Shown here piece by piece: positions 1 to 6,568 of a DNA stretch of 8,389 nt. The DNA is taken from contig CALYVE010000062.1 in NCBI GenBank assembly GCA_945492935.1, positions 1-8,389 of the forward strand. The letters run 5' to 3'. The DNA is from an uncultured Lachnospiraceae bacterium (GTDB lineage: Bacteria; Bacillota; Clostridia; Lachnospirales; Lachnospiraceae). Position 1 is the stretch's first letter. Every line of letters begins with the position of its first letter. The translations under genes were made by a program, and so were the position numbers. Below the pieces are notes generated by a model. That model saw nothing but the letters and a program-made list of their open reading frames with translations. It did not search any database and was not told the DNA's origin.

Positions 1-1157
1 AAGTAACGAATGCAGATACAAATGTGAAGACAACGGAACAATCTCTTGTTGTATTATATGAGAATGTAACATACGAATCGAAGGAAGCAGCCGGCAAGGA
101 ACTTGACGAGGCGAGACAAAAGCGTGAGCAGGCGAGCGCAATCTACCAACCGGCAAAGCGCGCGGCTGAACAGGCAAAAAGAGCATTTGATGAGTCAAAC
201 GCAGTTTACATAAATAATAAGAGTATTTTGCCTGCGAAAGAAAACGAAGCCTCCATGAAGAAGTCTGAATACGAGGAAATGCTGAAGAAATATGCATTAT
301 CGCAAGATTCTTGGCAGCAGCTTGTTTCGGACTATACAAAGGAGTTTGGTAATCAGCTGGAGACAGAATATAATAGTTATGTTAACCAAAGGACGGCTGC
401 AGAGACGAAGATTGCACAGGCGAAGGAATTGATTGGAAATCAGCAAAAGCCGGATGTAGAAGCATTAACAATTGCAAAGAACGAAGCGGAACAGGCGCTT
501 ATTGAGGCAGATATGTTGCTTAAGGAAGCGACGGAAGCGTTTAGGGCGAATGTTGCGGTCATAAATGAAATCGCACCGAAGATGGATGCGCGTAATGCAC
601 AGACAGAAGTTTACAGCAGACTTGATAATTTATACCGAAGGCTTTCCGGAAATGTGAGCGGCTCACGTATGGACATTGAGACTTATGTTCAGCGATATCA
701 TTTAGAGCGCGTGCTTTATGCGGCCAATCGCAGATTCCATGAGATGACAAGCGGGCAGTATGAGCTTCGGATGTACGAGTTGGAGAAGGCCGGTGAGGGT
801 AAAAATAAAGGTCTTGATTTGATGGTTTATTCGACCGTTACCGGGAAGGAGCGAGAGGTGCGTACTTTGTCGGGTGGCGAATCCTTTTTGGCAGCACTTG
901 CACTTGCACTTGGTATGGCGGATCAGGTTCAGGAAAAATCTTCAGCAATCAACCTTGATGTTATGTTTATTGATGAGGGATTTGGTTCATTAGATGATAA
1001 TTCGAGAAATCAGGCAATAAAAGTGTTGCAACAAATGGCTGGTGGTTCTAAAATGATTGGTATCATATCGCATGTTACGGAATTGAAGCAGGCCATTGAG
1101 GACCGGCTTATTATCACAAAGGATGATAACGGCAGCCATGCGAGATGGGAACGATAA
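1..1157 (+). CDS. sbcC: SbcC exonuclease subunit, C-terminal part (5' end outside the window)
   Basis: SbcC is the SMC/Rad50-like ATPase of the SbcCD nuclease, which processes hairpins and DNA ends in the cytoplasm. The frame is open from base 3 to the window edge, so the GTG at 24 is not a real start and the gene is only cut by the window. Numbering residues from that GTG, about 25-205 are charged, Ala/Glu/Lys-rich and coiled-coil-like. Residues 215-247 (ETYVQRY, AANRRFHEMTSGQYEL) match the segment just before the C-terminal ATPase lobe. The ABC signature LSGGES lies at 282-287, Walker B and D-loop (VMFIDEGFGSLDD) at 313-325, and the H-loop histidine (IISHV) at 350. The zinc-hook CxxC and Walker A would lie upstream. 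The stop TAA is at 1155-1157, and a HAD phosphatase gene follows after 17 nt, so they are probably co-transcribed. sbcD is expected upstream but not visible. Confidence 0.95.
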   Translation, partial: VTNADTNVKTTEQSLVVLYENVTYESKEAAGKELDEARQKREQASAIYQPAKRAAEQAKRAFDESNAVYINNKSILPAKENEASMKKSEYEEMLKKYALSQDSWQQLVSDYTKEFGNQLETEYNSYVNQRTAAETKIAQAKELIGNQQKPDVEALTIAKNEAEQALIEADMLLKEATEAFRANVAVINEIAPKMDARNAQTEVYSRLDNLYRRLSGNVSGSRMDIETYVQRYHLERVLYAANRRFHEMTSGQYELRMYELEKAGEGKNKGLDLMVYSTVTGKEREVRTLSGGESFLAALALALGMADQVQEKSSAINLDVMFIDEGFGSLDDNSRNQAIKVLQQMAGGSKMIGIISHVTELKQAIEDRLIITKDDNGSHARWER

Positions 1158-1163
1158 AATACC

Positions 1164-1168
1164 GGGAG
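1164..1168 (+). promoter_or_regulatory. Shine-Dalgarno that sets the HAD phosphatase start
   Basis: GGGAG lies 6 nt before the ATG at 1175. The earlier in-frame ATG at 1145 lies inside the sbcC end and has no comparable site, so 1175 is preferred. Confidence 0.7.
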
Positions 1169-1174
1169 AATATT

Positions 1175-1819
1175 ATGAGTTATAAGTTAGCAATTTTTGA
1201 TATGGACGGAACAATCTTAAACACGCTCGACGATTTAGCAGATAGCATGAACCATTCGCTTGCAACGTTTGGCTTGCCGCTTAAAACGGTTGACGAAGTG
1301 AGAAGCTATGTCGGTAACGGCATTCGAAAGGCAGTAGAGCGTGCTGTACCAAAAGGTCTTTCAGTTGAACAGATTGATGAAGTACATGGTGAGTTTTGTC
1401 GATATTATAAAGATCACTGTGCAATAAAGACACGTCCTTACGATGGAATTCTGGAGGTGATTAAAACACTTCGGGAAAGAGGAATCTTGACGGCGGTTGT
1501 ATCAAATAAAGCGGAATTTGCCGTACAAAGCTTGTGCGTAGATTATTTTGATGGTCTTTTTGATTGTTATGTAGGAGATAAAGAAGGTCAGAGAAGAAAA
1601 CCATATCCGGATGGTGTCCTTTCTGTTCTTGACAAGCTTGGAATTGCAAAAGAAGATGCAGTTTATATAGGTGATTCCGATGTAGATTTTGAAACAGCCA
1701 AAAACTCCGAAATGGACGTGATTATGGTTGGTTGGGGATTTCGCGATGAAGAATTTATTCGAAGCAAAGGCGCGGAATTTGTCATTCATAAACCGGAAGA
1801 AATACTAAAGTTTTTTTAA
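1175..1819 (+). CDS. HAD-superfamily phosphatase, phosphoglycolate phosphatase (Gph)-like
   Basis: A 214-residue cytoplasmic HAD hydrolase of subfamily IA (phosphoglycolate phosphatase/PpaX/beta-phosphoglucomutase group). All four HAD motifs are visible. Motif I is DMDGT at 9-13, with nucleophile D9 and acid/base D11. Motif II is VVSNK with S110. Motif III is the lysine of KPYPD, K142. Motif IV is GDSDVD at 166-171, holding the Mg-binding acids. Residues 15-85 form the helical cap typical of Gph proteins. The start at 1175 gives a protein beginning MSYKLAIFDMDGT, where motif I sits at the usual distance from the N terminus. The gene is 17 nt after sbcC and 48 nt before the YhhN gene. The family acts on many small phosphorylated metabolites, so the exact substrate cannot be read from the sequence. 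Phosphoglycolate, which can arise from repair of oxidised DNA ends, would suit the sbcC neighbourhood, but that is inference. Confidence 0.9.
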   Translation: MSYKLAIFDMDGTILNTLDDLADSMNHSLATFGLPLKTVDEVRSYVGNGIRKAVERAVPKGLSVEQIDEVHGEFCRYYKDHCAIKTRPYDGILEVIKTLRERGILTAVVSNKAEFAVQSLCVDYFDGLFDCYVGDKEGQRRKPYPDGVLSVLDKLGIAKEDAVYIGDSDVDFETAKNSEMDVIMVGWGFRDEEFIRSKGAEFVIHKPEEILKFF

Positions 1820-1853
1820 TGAATGACGTTTTATTTCGGGATGGTCGCAAAGG

Positions 1854-1859
1854 AAGGAG
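1854..1859 (+). promoter_or_regulatory. Shine-Dalgarno that sets the YhhN start
   Basis: AAGGAG lies 8 nt before the ATG at 1868. The ATG at 1823 has no such site and would add 15 residues ahead of the first membrane helix. Confidence 0.8.
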
Positions 1860-1867
1860 AATATTAT

Positions 1868-2551
1868 ATGGATTTTGCACTTGTAGGTTTTATTATTATC
1901 GGACTGCTCATCGACGTTATTTTTATTCGGACTGAGTATGCCGGCGAGATGGAAAAGGCAACCGTACTAAAAGGTCTTGCATCATTTGTTTTTGTTTTGC
2001 TGGGTGCATATTGTCACAATTCGCATGTATCAAAGTATGGTAAATTCATACTTCTTGGATTGTTGCTTGGCATGGTTGGCGATATACTTCTGAATCTTCG
2101 AAATATACTCAAGGGAAGTGCTTCCATGAAGGTGTTCGCGCTCGGTATTCTCGCCTTTTTGAGCGGACACTTTCTGTATATCGCAGCGTTGATTAAAAGA
2201 GATTCTTCCAATCTTTTGCTGGCGATTATTATGACTGTTATTATCTCGGTTGTGACAATTCCACCGCTTATGAAACGAATCAATGCACCAAGTAAAGGTC
2301 TTAAGATTTTTGGTTATGTCTACCTTGTAATTGTAATAGCAATGTTTAGCTGCGCTGCATCACTCTTCTTCAAAAATTCTGCAAGTGAATTAAATCAGTT
2401 ATTTGTTATTGGCGGACTTTTGTTTATGGTAAGCGATTTTATTATGATTTATTATTCCTTCGGAAAGAAAATTAAACCGCTTCGCGCAATTAATCTTTTA
2501 AGCTATTATGTAGGTCAGATATTGATTGCGCTTACGATTTTATTTGCTTAG
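1868..2551 (+). CDS. YhhN/TMEM86-family membrane protein, probable lysoplasmalogenase
   Basis: A 227-residue, very hydrophobic protein with about seven to eight predicted membrane helices and no separate signal peptide. It carries the spaced signature of the YhhN (TMEM86) family: K35 after the first helices, GMVGDILL with G71-D72, FLSGHFLYI with H101, LLFMVSDFIMIYYS with S189-D190, and YYVGQILIA with Q217. Characterised family members (TMEM86A/B and some bacterial homologues) hydrolyse the vinyl-ether bond of lysoplasmalogens in the membrane, releasing an aldehyde and a glycerophospho head group. Plasmalogens occur in many anaerobic Clostridia, so such an activity would have a substrate here. 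Catalysis is inferred from family membership only. It is the last gene of the sbcC-HAD-yhhN run and is followed by a strong terminator at 2629-2676. Confidence 0.85.
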   Translation: MDFALVGFIIIGLLIDVIFIRTEYAGEMEKATVLKGLASFVFVLLGAYCHNSHVSKYGKFILLGLLLGMVGDILLNLRNILKGSASMKVFALGILAFLSGHFLYIAALIKRDSSNLLLAIIMTVIISVVTIPPLMKRINAPSKGLKIFGYVYLVIVIAMFSCAASLFFKNSASELNQLFVIGGLLFMVSDFIMIYYSFGKKIKPLRAINLLSYYVGQILIALTILFA

Positions 2552-2628
2552 ACTGAGGTATTTATGGACAAGAATCCGGATGAATGAAGATTTTTCGGAA
2601 GCAATTTATTTTTGTGAAATTGAAAGAT

Positions 2629-2676
2629 ACCCTCTTTGTTTGGTAATGTGAGTACCAAATAAAGAGGGTTTTTTTT
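2629..2676 (+). terminator. Intrinsic terminator of the sbcC-HAD-yhhN operon
   Basis: The arms at 2629-2645 and 2653-2669 form a 17-bp stem with one G-U wobble, closed by the 7-nt loop 2646-2652. A run of eight T follows at 2669-2676. It lies 77 nt after the YhhN stop codon. The upstream side lacks an equally good A-run, so it is oriented for the + strand. Confidence 0.93.
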
Positions 2677-2741
2677 GAAAAGAATTCGGTTGTCAAAAGC
2701 CTCTGTTGATACAGTCCTTGTCAGACTGCACTAAAAAATGG

Positions 2742-2770
2742 TTGACAAACAAAATGTAATATGTTACATA
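2742..2770 (+). promoter_or_regulatory. Sigma-A-type promoter of the flavodoxin gene
   Basis: A perfect -35 TTGACA (2742-2747) is followed by a 17-nt spacer and a -10 TACATA (2765-2770). A TG at 2762-2763 makes it an extended -10. Transcription should start near 2777, giving a leader of about 60 nt before the ATG at 2839. The -10 lies inside one of two dyad repeats, which suggests repression by a dimeric regulator. Confidence 0.8.
2755..2768. promoter_or_regulatory. Dyad operator candidate 1, overlapping the -10
   Basis: TGTAATATGTTACA lies within a perfect 6-bp inverted repeat, ATGTAA (2754-2759) and TTACAT (2764-2769), centred at 2761.5. It covers most of the -10 element and the end of the spacer. 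Eleven of 14 positions are shared with the second dyad at 2780-2793. Confidence 0.65.
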
Positions 2771-2779
2771 TATCTAAAA

Positions 2780-2793
2780 GGTAACACGTTACA
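2780..2793. promoter_or_regulatory. Dyad operator candidate 2, just past the transcription start
   Basis: GGTAACACGTTACA contains the perfect inverted repeat GTAAC (2781-2785) and GTTAC (2788-2792), centred at 2786.5, exactly 25 bp from the first dyad. It falls at about +3 to +16 of the predicted transcript, a normal repressor position. No regulator gene lies next to it, so the protein that would bind is unknown. Confidence 0.65.
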
Positions 2794-2838
2794 CAATTAA
2801 AAACATTCAATATAGGAAAGAGGATAAGGTGATATTGT

Positions 2839-3369
2839 ATGAAGTTATTAGTTATTTATTCATCACAGACAGGATTTACAAAACAATACGCGCAGTGGAT
2901 TGCAGAAGCATTTGCAGGCGATACAATGACGATTAAGGATGCAAGTAAGAAAAAGGATGATTTTTTTGAACAGTATGATGCATTAGTATATGGCGGATTT
3001 GCTATGGCAGGTTCCATAAACAAAGTAAAATGGTTTTTAGAAAAGTCGAACCGCTGGAGAGGGAAGAAGCTTGCGGTGTACTGCGTTGGAGCATCACCGG
3101 ATGGAACGAAAGATATTGAAATAGCATTGCACAATGCACTGACAGATGAGCAACGCGAATATATGAAAGCATTTTACTGTCCGGGTGGCCTGAATTATGA
3201 AAATATGCCCGGTCCATCAAAGCTTGCGATGAGGGCCTTTGCATCAGTCATGCGCAAAAAGAAAGATAAGACAGAGGATGAGAAGGTAATGGCGGAAATT
3301 ATACAGCATTCGTATGATATACATGATATCAAGTATATCAAGCCTATTGTTGAATATTTAAAAGCATAA
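2839..3369 (+). CDS. Flavodoxin-domain protein (HemG-like Flavodoxin_5 type)
   Basis: A 176-residue soluble protein with a flavodoxin fold. The N terminus MKLLVIYSSQTGFTKQYA gives the first strand and the FMN phosphate-binding loop (S/TxTGxT) at about 8-14. A second strand, DALVYGGFAMAGSINKV, lies at about 47-63, and a third (LAVYCVGASPDG) supplies another flavin-contact loop. CPGGLNYENMPG at about 114-125 and the C-terminal KYIKPIVEYLK are typical of the Flavodoxin_5 group, which includes the protoporphyrinogen oxidase HemG. Short proteins of this group are common in Clostridia as stand-alone electron carriers or flavoproteins, usually with no proven role. No haem gene is nearby, so HemG activity is not claimed. 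The start is supported by AAGGTGA at 2826-2832, 6 nt before the ATG. The gene is monocistronic, between two terminators, and probably under a repressor bound to the two dyads upstream. Confidence 0.88.
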   Translation: MKLLVIYSSQTGFTKQYAQWIAEAFAGDTMTIKDASKKKDDFFEQYDALVYGGFAMAGSINKVKWFLEKSNRWRGKKLAVYCVGASPDGTKDIEIALHNALTDEQREYMKAFYCPGGLNYENMPGPSKLAMRAFASVMRKKKDKTEDEKVMAEIIQHSYDIHDIKYIKPIVEYLKA

Positions 3370-3465
3370 GCGGTCCGGAATGAAACCATCACCGCAAAGG
3401 AAGTGTCCGGATAAAAGACATGCGAACGATTGTTAGAAATAAATCAGGTGAAAGAATAATAAAAG

Positions 3466-3513
3466 ACCTCGGTACAGCAGATTCAAAAATTTGTTTGTAC
3501 CGAGGTTTCTTTT
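3466..3513. terminator. Bidirectional terminator between the flavodoxin gene and pdxT
   Basis: The arms at 3466-3476 and 3496-3506 form a perfect 11-bp stem around a 19-nt loop that can pair further (CAAA/TTTG). On the + strand the stem is followed by TTTCTTTT (3506-3513), ending flavodoxin transcription. On the - strand it is followed by CTTTTATTATT, ending pdxST transcription. The + strand T-run reaches into the pdxT stop codon (3512-3514), so the two convergent units share this one element. Confidence 0.9.
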
Positions 3514-4069
3514 ACATCAAATCACAGAACATTTGATGGATTCGAATGTCATCACCGAGCTCCGGATGGAAGGCAAGACCGATTTGATTTTTGTATTTTG
3601 TAGCGACAATGTTGCCATCAATTGTTGCTAAAATATTAACGTTGTCATTTGCTTTTTCTATGTATGGTGCACGAATGAACGTCATCTTCACCGGACCGAT
3701 TCCGGCAAAGTCAGCTACCTGTTCGAAACTACCTAATTGTCTGCCATAAGCGTTACGTTTTACAGTAACCGGAAGCGTGGCAAAATATGTATTTGCATCA
3801 TTGCTGATTTTTTCTGACAGAAGGATGAGACCGGCACAGGTTGCAAGGACGGGAATTCCGTCATCGATTCGTGCTTTTATATCGTCAAACATATCAAGAT
3901 CACGGAGAAGCTTGCCTTGTACGGTACTTTCACCGCCGGGTAAAACAAGTCCGTCAATATTCGTGATATCTGATTTTTGACGTAACTCTACGCATTCATG
4001 TCCGAGGGAAGTTAAGATTTTCTCGTGTTCAATAAATGCTCCCTGGACTGCAAGAATACCAATTCTCAT
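3512..4069 (-). CDS. pdxT: PdxT, glutaminase subunit of pyridoxal 5'-phosphate synthase
   Basis: PdxT is a class I glutamine amidotransferase that releases ammonia from glutamine and passes it to PdxS for PLP synthesis. The 185-residue length is normal for the family. Visible motifs are the GGEST loop (45-49), the nucleophile C78 in LATCAGLIL, the RNAYGRQLGSFE segment (105-116), FIRAPYI (131-137), and the catalytic H168 and E170 in FHPEL. The triad C78-H168-E170 is therefore complete. The ATG at 4069-4067 lies one base past the pdxS stop codon, so the two are translated from one transcript and probably coupled. The gene ends at the bidirectional terminator 3466-3513. Confidence 0.97.
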   Translation of the reverse strand: MRIGILAVQGAFIEHEKILTSLGHECVELRQKSDITNIDGLVLPGGESTVQGKLLRDLDMFDDIKARIDDGIPVLATCAGLILLSEKISNDANTYFATLPVTVKRNAYGRQLGSFEQVADFAGIGPVKMTFIRAPYIEKANDNVNILATIDGNIVATKYKNQIGLAFHPELGDDIRIHQMFCDLM

Positions 4070-4070
4070 T

Positions 4071-4946
4071 TTACTGTCCTCTTTCTTCCATGATTAACTT
4101 AATTTCGTTTTCGTTAATACCAACCATAGCTTCGCCTAAGTCCTCTGACAGCTTTGCGATTAATGCGCTGTCTGTGTAATTTGTTACGGCCTGTACGATA
4201 GCTGCCGCACGTTTTGCAGGATCGCCTGACTTAAAGATACCGGAACCAACAAATACACCTTCTGCGCCAAGCTGCATCATGAGAGCGGCATCCGCAGGAG
4301 TAGCAACACCACCTGCAGCAAAATTAACAACAGGAAGCTTGCCGTTTTCGTGAACGTACTGTACTAAATGATATGGTACCTGAAGCTGCTTTGCTTCTTC
4401 AAAAAGCTCGTCCTCGCGCATCGATACAATTTTGCGGATTTCTGCGTTCATCTTACGCATGTGACGGACTGCCTGTACAACATCACCGGTACCAGGCTCA
4501 CCCTTTGTACGAATCATAGATGCGCCTTCATTGATTCGACGTAATGCTTCGCCTAAATCACGGGCGCCGCATACAAAAGGAACCTTAAACTTTGTCTTGT
4601 CGATATGATATACATCATCAGCCGGTGACAAAACTTCTGATTCATCAATATAATCAATTTCAATTGCCTCTAATATTTGAGCCTCAACAAAATGACCGAT
4701 ACGGCATTTTGCCATAACAGGAATGCTTACCGCCTCCTGAATTCCTTTGATCATTTTTGGATCACTCATACGTGATACACCGCCGGCAGCACGAATATCG
4801 GCAGGAATGCGCTCGAGTGCCATAACAGCACACGCACCTGCGGCTTCTGCGATTTTTGCCTGCTCCGGTGTTGTTACATCCATAATGACGCCACCCTTTA
4901 ACATTTGAGCGAGACCTTTATTTAATTCATACTGTGTGTTATCCAT
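4071..4946 (-). CDS. pdxS: PdxS, synthase subunit of pyridoxal 5'-phosphate synthase
   Basis: PdxS makes PLP from ribose 5-phosphate, glyceraldehyde 3-phosphate and ammonia supplied by PdxT, in a dodecamer with PdxT in the cytoplasm. The 291-residue (beta/alpha)8 barrel keeps D23 (VIMDV), the first Schiff-base lysine K80 (VMAKCRIGH) and the second lysine K148 (RTKGEPGTG). The phosphate-binding glycine loops FAAGGVATP (209-217) and FVGSGIF (232-238) are also present. I chose the ATG at 4946 (MDNTQYELNKG) over the one at 4967 because a perfect GGAGG lies 5 nt before it and the length then fits the family. The longer form would add seven residues (MDQKEDK), and its Shine-Dalgarno would fall inside the gene. 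It is first in the pdxS-pdxT operon and divergent from pdxR, its likely regulator. Confidence 0.97.
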   Translation of the reverse strand: MDNTQYELNKGLAQMLKGGVIMDVTTPEQAKIAEAAGACAVMALERIPADIRAAGGVSRMSDPKMIKGIQEAVSIPVMAKCRIGHFVEAQILEAIEIDYIDESEVLSPADDVYHIDKTKFKVPFVCGARDLGEALRRINEGASMIRTKGEPGTGDVVQAVRHMRKMNAEIRKIVSMREDELFEEAKQLQVPYHLVQYVHENGKLPVVNFAAGGVATPADAALMMQLGAEGVFVGSGIFKSGDPAKRAAAIVQAVTNYTDSALIAKLSEDLGEAMVGINENEIKLIMEERGQ

Positions 4947-4951
4947 TTTAT

Positions 4952-4959
4952 CCTCCTTT
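4952..4959 (-). promoter_or_regulatory. Shine-Dalgarno that sets the pdxS start
   Basis: Read on the - strand, AAAGGAGG is followed by 5 nt and the ATG at 4946. It lies inside the alternative longer reading from 4967, which argues against that start. Confidence 0.85.
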
Positions 4960-5000
4960 TGGTCCATGCATTTGTATATGAAAGACCGATTAATTTATTG

Positions 5001-5029
5001 TTGCGAAATGCATGCTATGATGATAATAT
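5001..5029 (+). promoter_or_regulatory. Candidate pdxR promoter, overlapping the pdxST promoter
   Basis: TTGCGA (5001-5006) and TAATAT (5024-5029) are 17 nt apart on the + strand, each matching four of six consensus bases. TATGAT at 5016-5021 is a better -10 but has no good -35. Either choice overlaps the opposing pdxST promoter, so the two may exclude one another. Confidence 0.35.
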
Positions 5030-5048
5030 AAAACTGGATATTTGGAAA
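5020..5048 (-). promoter_or_regulatory. Candidate pdxST promoter
   Basis: On the - strand, a -35-like TTTCCA (5048-5043) is followed by a 17-nt spacer and a -10 TATCAT (5025-5020, five of six consensus bases). Transcription would start near 5013, leaving a leader of about 65 nt before pdxS. The weak -35 suits a promoter that needs an activator such as PdxR. An alternative is TTGATT (5055-5050) with TATATT (5030-5025), at a 19-nt spacing. Confidence 0.45.
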
Positions 5049-5081
5049 TAATCAATATGAAACTTTTTTAGATTCCAGATT

Positions 5082-5088
5082 GAGGTGG
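5082..5088 (+). promoter_or_regulatory. Shine-Dalgarno that sets the pdxR start
   Basis: GAGGTGG precedes the ATG at 5092 by about 3-4 nt. The in-frame TTG at 5080 would overlap this site, so ATG 5092 is the preferred start. Confidence 0.65.
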
Positions 5089-5091
5089 CAG

Positions 5092-6486
5092 ATGATTACA
5101 TATAATTTTGATCATGTGGAAGGTTCTCTTTATGAATATATATACAAATGCGTGAAAAATGACATTATTTCAGGAAAAATCAGTGCTGGTGAGAAACTTC
5201 CGTCCAAGCGTAACTTTGCAAAAAATAATGGTGTTAGTACCATTACGATTCAAAATGCATATGACCAGTTAGCCGGAGAAGGATATATTATTGCAATTCC
5301 GAAGAAGGGATATTATGCTGCAAATATTGAAGGAATTTCAAAGGTAAATGTTGCACAGCAGGTTTCTTTAAATATTCAGCTGCCAAAGGAGGAGCCGGAA
5401 TATATTTTTGATTTTTCGTCGAACCGGACCGAGGCAGACAATTTTCCGTTTTCTATATGGTCCAAATTATTACGTGAGGTCATTTCCGTTCGTGAAAAAA
5501 TGCTTCTTGAGGTATCGCCTGCTGCAGGCGTATTTGAATTGCGTCAGGCAATTGCGAATCATTTGAATTCCTTCCGAGGAATGAATGTCGATCCGAACCA
5601 AATTGTTGTTGGTGCGGGAACAGATTATTTGTATGGACTTTTGGTGAAGCTGCTTGGAAAGGATCGGACGTATTGTATTGAGTCGCCGGGCTATCGAAAA
5701 CTTCAAATGATTTATGATGATGAAAAGGTTGTCAATCGTTATGCGCGGATGGATGAAAAGGGCATTCGGATTGATGAGTTGAGACGTGTCGGCGCTGAGA
5801 TTGCACACATTAGTCCGACGCATCATTTTCCTACAGGAATTACAATGCCAATCAGTCGTCGTTATGAGGTTTTGGCATGGGCAAATGAAAGCGCAAAACG
5901 ATATATTATTGAGGACGACTATGACAGTGAATTTCGATTGAACGGAAAACCGATTCCGGCCCTGCAAAGTATTGATGCGTCAGGCAAGGTAATTTACATG
6001 AATACGTTCTCGAAATCGCTTGCGCCAACCATCCGAATCAGCTATATGGTTTTACCGGAGAAACTGGCAAATAAATTTTACCGGCAATTGGCCTTTTATT
6101 CATGTACGGTTTCGACATTTGAACAATATACTTTGGCAGCATTTATTTCAAAGGGTTATTTTGAGAAACATATTAATCGTATGCGGCTTCATTATGGTCG
6201 TAAACGGGCACAAATTTTAGGGGTCATTAGATCTGTTTTCAGGGAGGAAGAATGCAAGGTGCTTGAGAATGATTCCGGTTTGCATTTTCTGCTTCAGATG
6301 AATACAAAAAAAAGCGATCATGAGATTCGGGATTTAATGATACAACACCGCATAAAAATTACACCGATAACAGATTATGATATGAGTGATAATTATGAGG
6401 ATAGGCATCAGTTTATTTTGAACTATTCAAGTATGGATGTCGAGGGCTTAGAGCAGGCATTAATGGTGCTAAAAAGTGTCATATAA
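5092..6486 (+). CDS. pdxR: PdxR, MocR-type GntR/aminotransferase-fold regulator of PLP synthesis
   Basis: A 464-residue regulator built from two parts. Residues about 12-80 are a GntR winged helix (LYEYIYKCVKNDIISGKI, then AGEKLPSKRNFAKNNGVS, ending in EGYI and the wing KKGYY). After a linker, residues about 105-464 form a fold-type I aminotransferase domain. That domain keeps SPTHHFPTG (241-249), EDDYDSEFR (274-282) with the acid expected to contact the PLP ring nitrogen, and FSKSLAP with the PLP Schiff-base lysine K308. SGLHFLL at 395-401 is typical of MocR proteins. PdxR proteins bind PLP and control pdxST, in some species activating it when PLP is low. The divergent placement, with 145 bp between start codons, strongly supports that role over a metabolic aminotransferase. 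A MocR member with another target is possible but less likely. No strong terminator directly follows the stop. The next hairpin is at 6569-6606. Confidence 0.92.
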   Translation: MITYNFDHVEGSLYEYIYKCVKNDIISGKISAGEKLPSKRNFAKNNGVSTITIQNAYDQLAGEGYIIAIPKKGYYAANIEGISKVNVAQQVSLNIQLPKEEPEYIFDFSSNRTEADNFPFSIWSKLLREVISVREKMLLEVSPAAGVFELRQAIANHLNSFRGMNVDPNQIVVGAGTDYLYGLLVKLLGKDRTYCIESPGYRKLQMIYDDEKVVNRYARMDEKGIRIDELRRVGAEIAHISPTHHFPTGITMPISRRYEVLAWANESAKRYIIEDDYDSEFRLNGKPIPALQSIDASGKVIYMNTFSKSLAPTIRISYMVLPEKLANKFYRQLAFYSCTVSTFEQYTLAAFISKGYFEKHINRMRLHYGRKRAQILGVIRSVFREEECKVLENDSGLHFLLQMNTKKSDHEIRDLMIQHRIKITPITDYDMSDNYEDRHQFILNYSSMDVEGLEQALMVLKSVI

Positions 6487-6528
6487 AATCATTTTTTCGA
6501 TTTCTTACAAATAATTTAAAATAAGTAA

Positions 6529-6557
6529 TTGACAACCAGGCATGAAAGTAATATTCT
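6529..6557 (+). promoter_or_regulatory. Candidate promoter of purF-carA
   Basis: A perfect -35 TTGACA (6529-6534) with a 17-nt spacer leads to TATTCT (6552-6557), four of six consensus bases. Transcription would start near 6564, about 104 nt before purF. No better promoter is seen between the leader hairpin and purF. Confidence 0.7.
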
Positions 6558-6568
6558 TGTGAGGAAGC

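Noticed and set aside
24..26. GTG as the start of the SbcC-like gene
   Set aside because: The frame stays open to the window edge and the protein lacks Walker A and the zinc hook, so the gene simply begins upstream of the window.
1145..1174. ATG at 1145 as the start of the HAD phosphatase, overlapping sbcC
   Set aside because: There is no Shine-Dalgarno, it adds residues ahead of the conserved N-terminal motif I, and ATG 1175 has GGGAG at the right distance.
3370..3465. GCGGT/ACCGC pairing and repeated GTCCGGA after the flavodoxin gene
   Set aside because: Very short arms with a long loop and no T-run or known motif. This is consistent with chance in a short spacer.
5470..5967. 165-codon open frame on the - strand inside pdxR
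   Set aside because: It is antisense to a well-supported gene and has no recognisable domain and no Shine-Dalgarno that I can see. The shorter antisense frames in sbcC, the HAD gene, the YhhN gene and the flavodoxin gene were dropped for the same reason.
5092..6486. Reading pdxR as a metabolic aminotransferase
   Set aside because: The N-terminal GntR winged helix and the divergent pdxST operon point to a MocR-type regulator.
6486..6503. AAATC/GATTT inverted repeat right after pdxR as a terminator
   Set aside because: Only five A/T-rich pairs with no proper T-run after the stem. The hairpin at 6569-6606 is far stronger.
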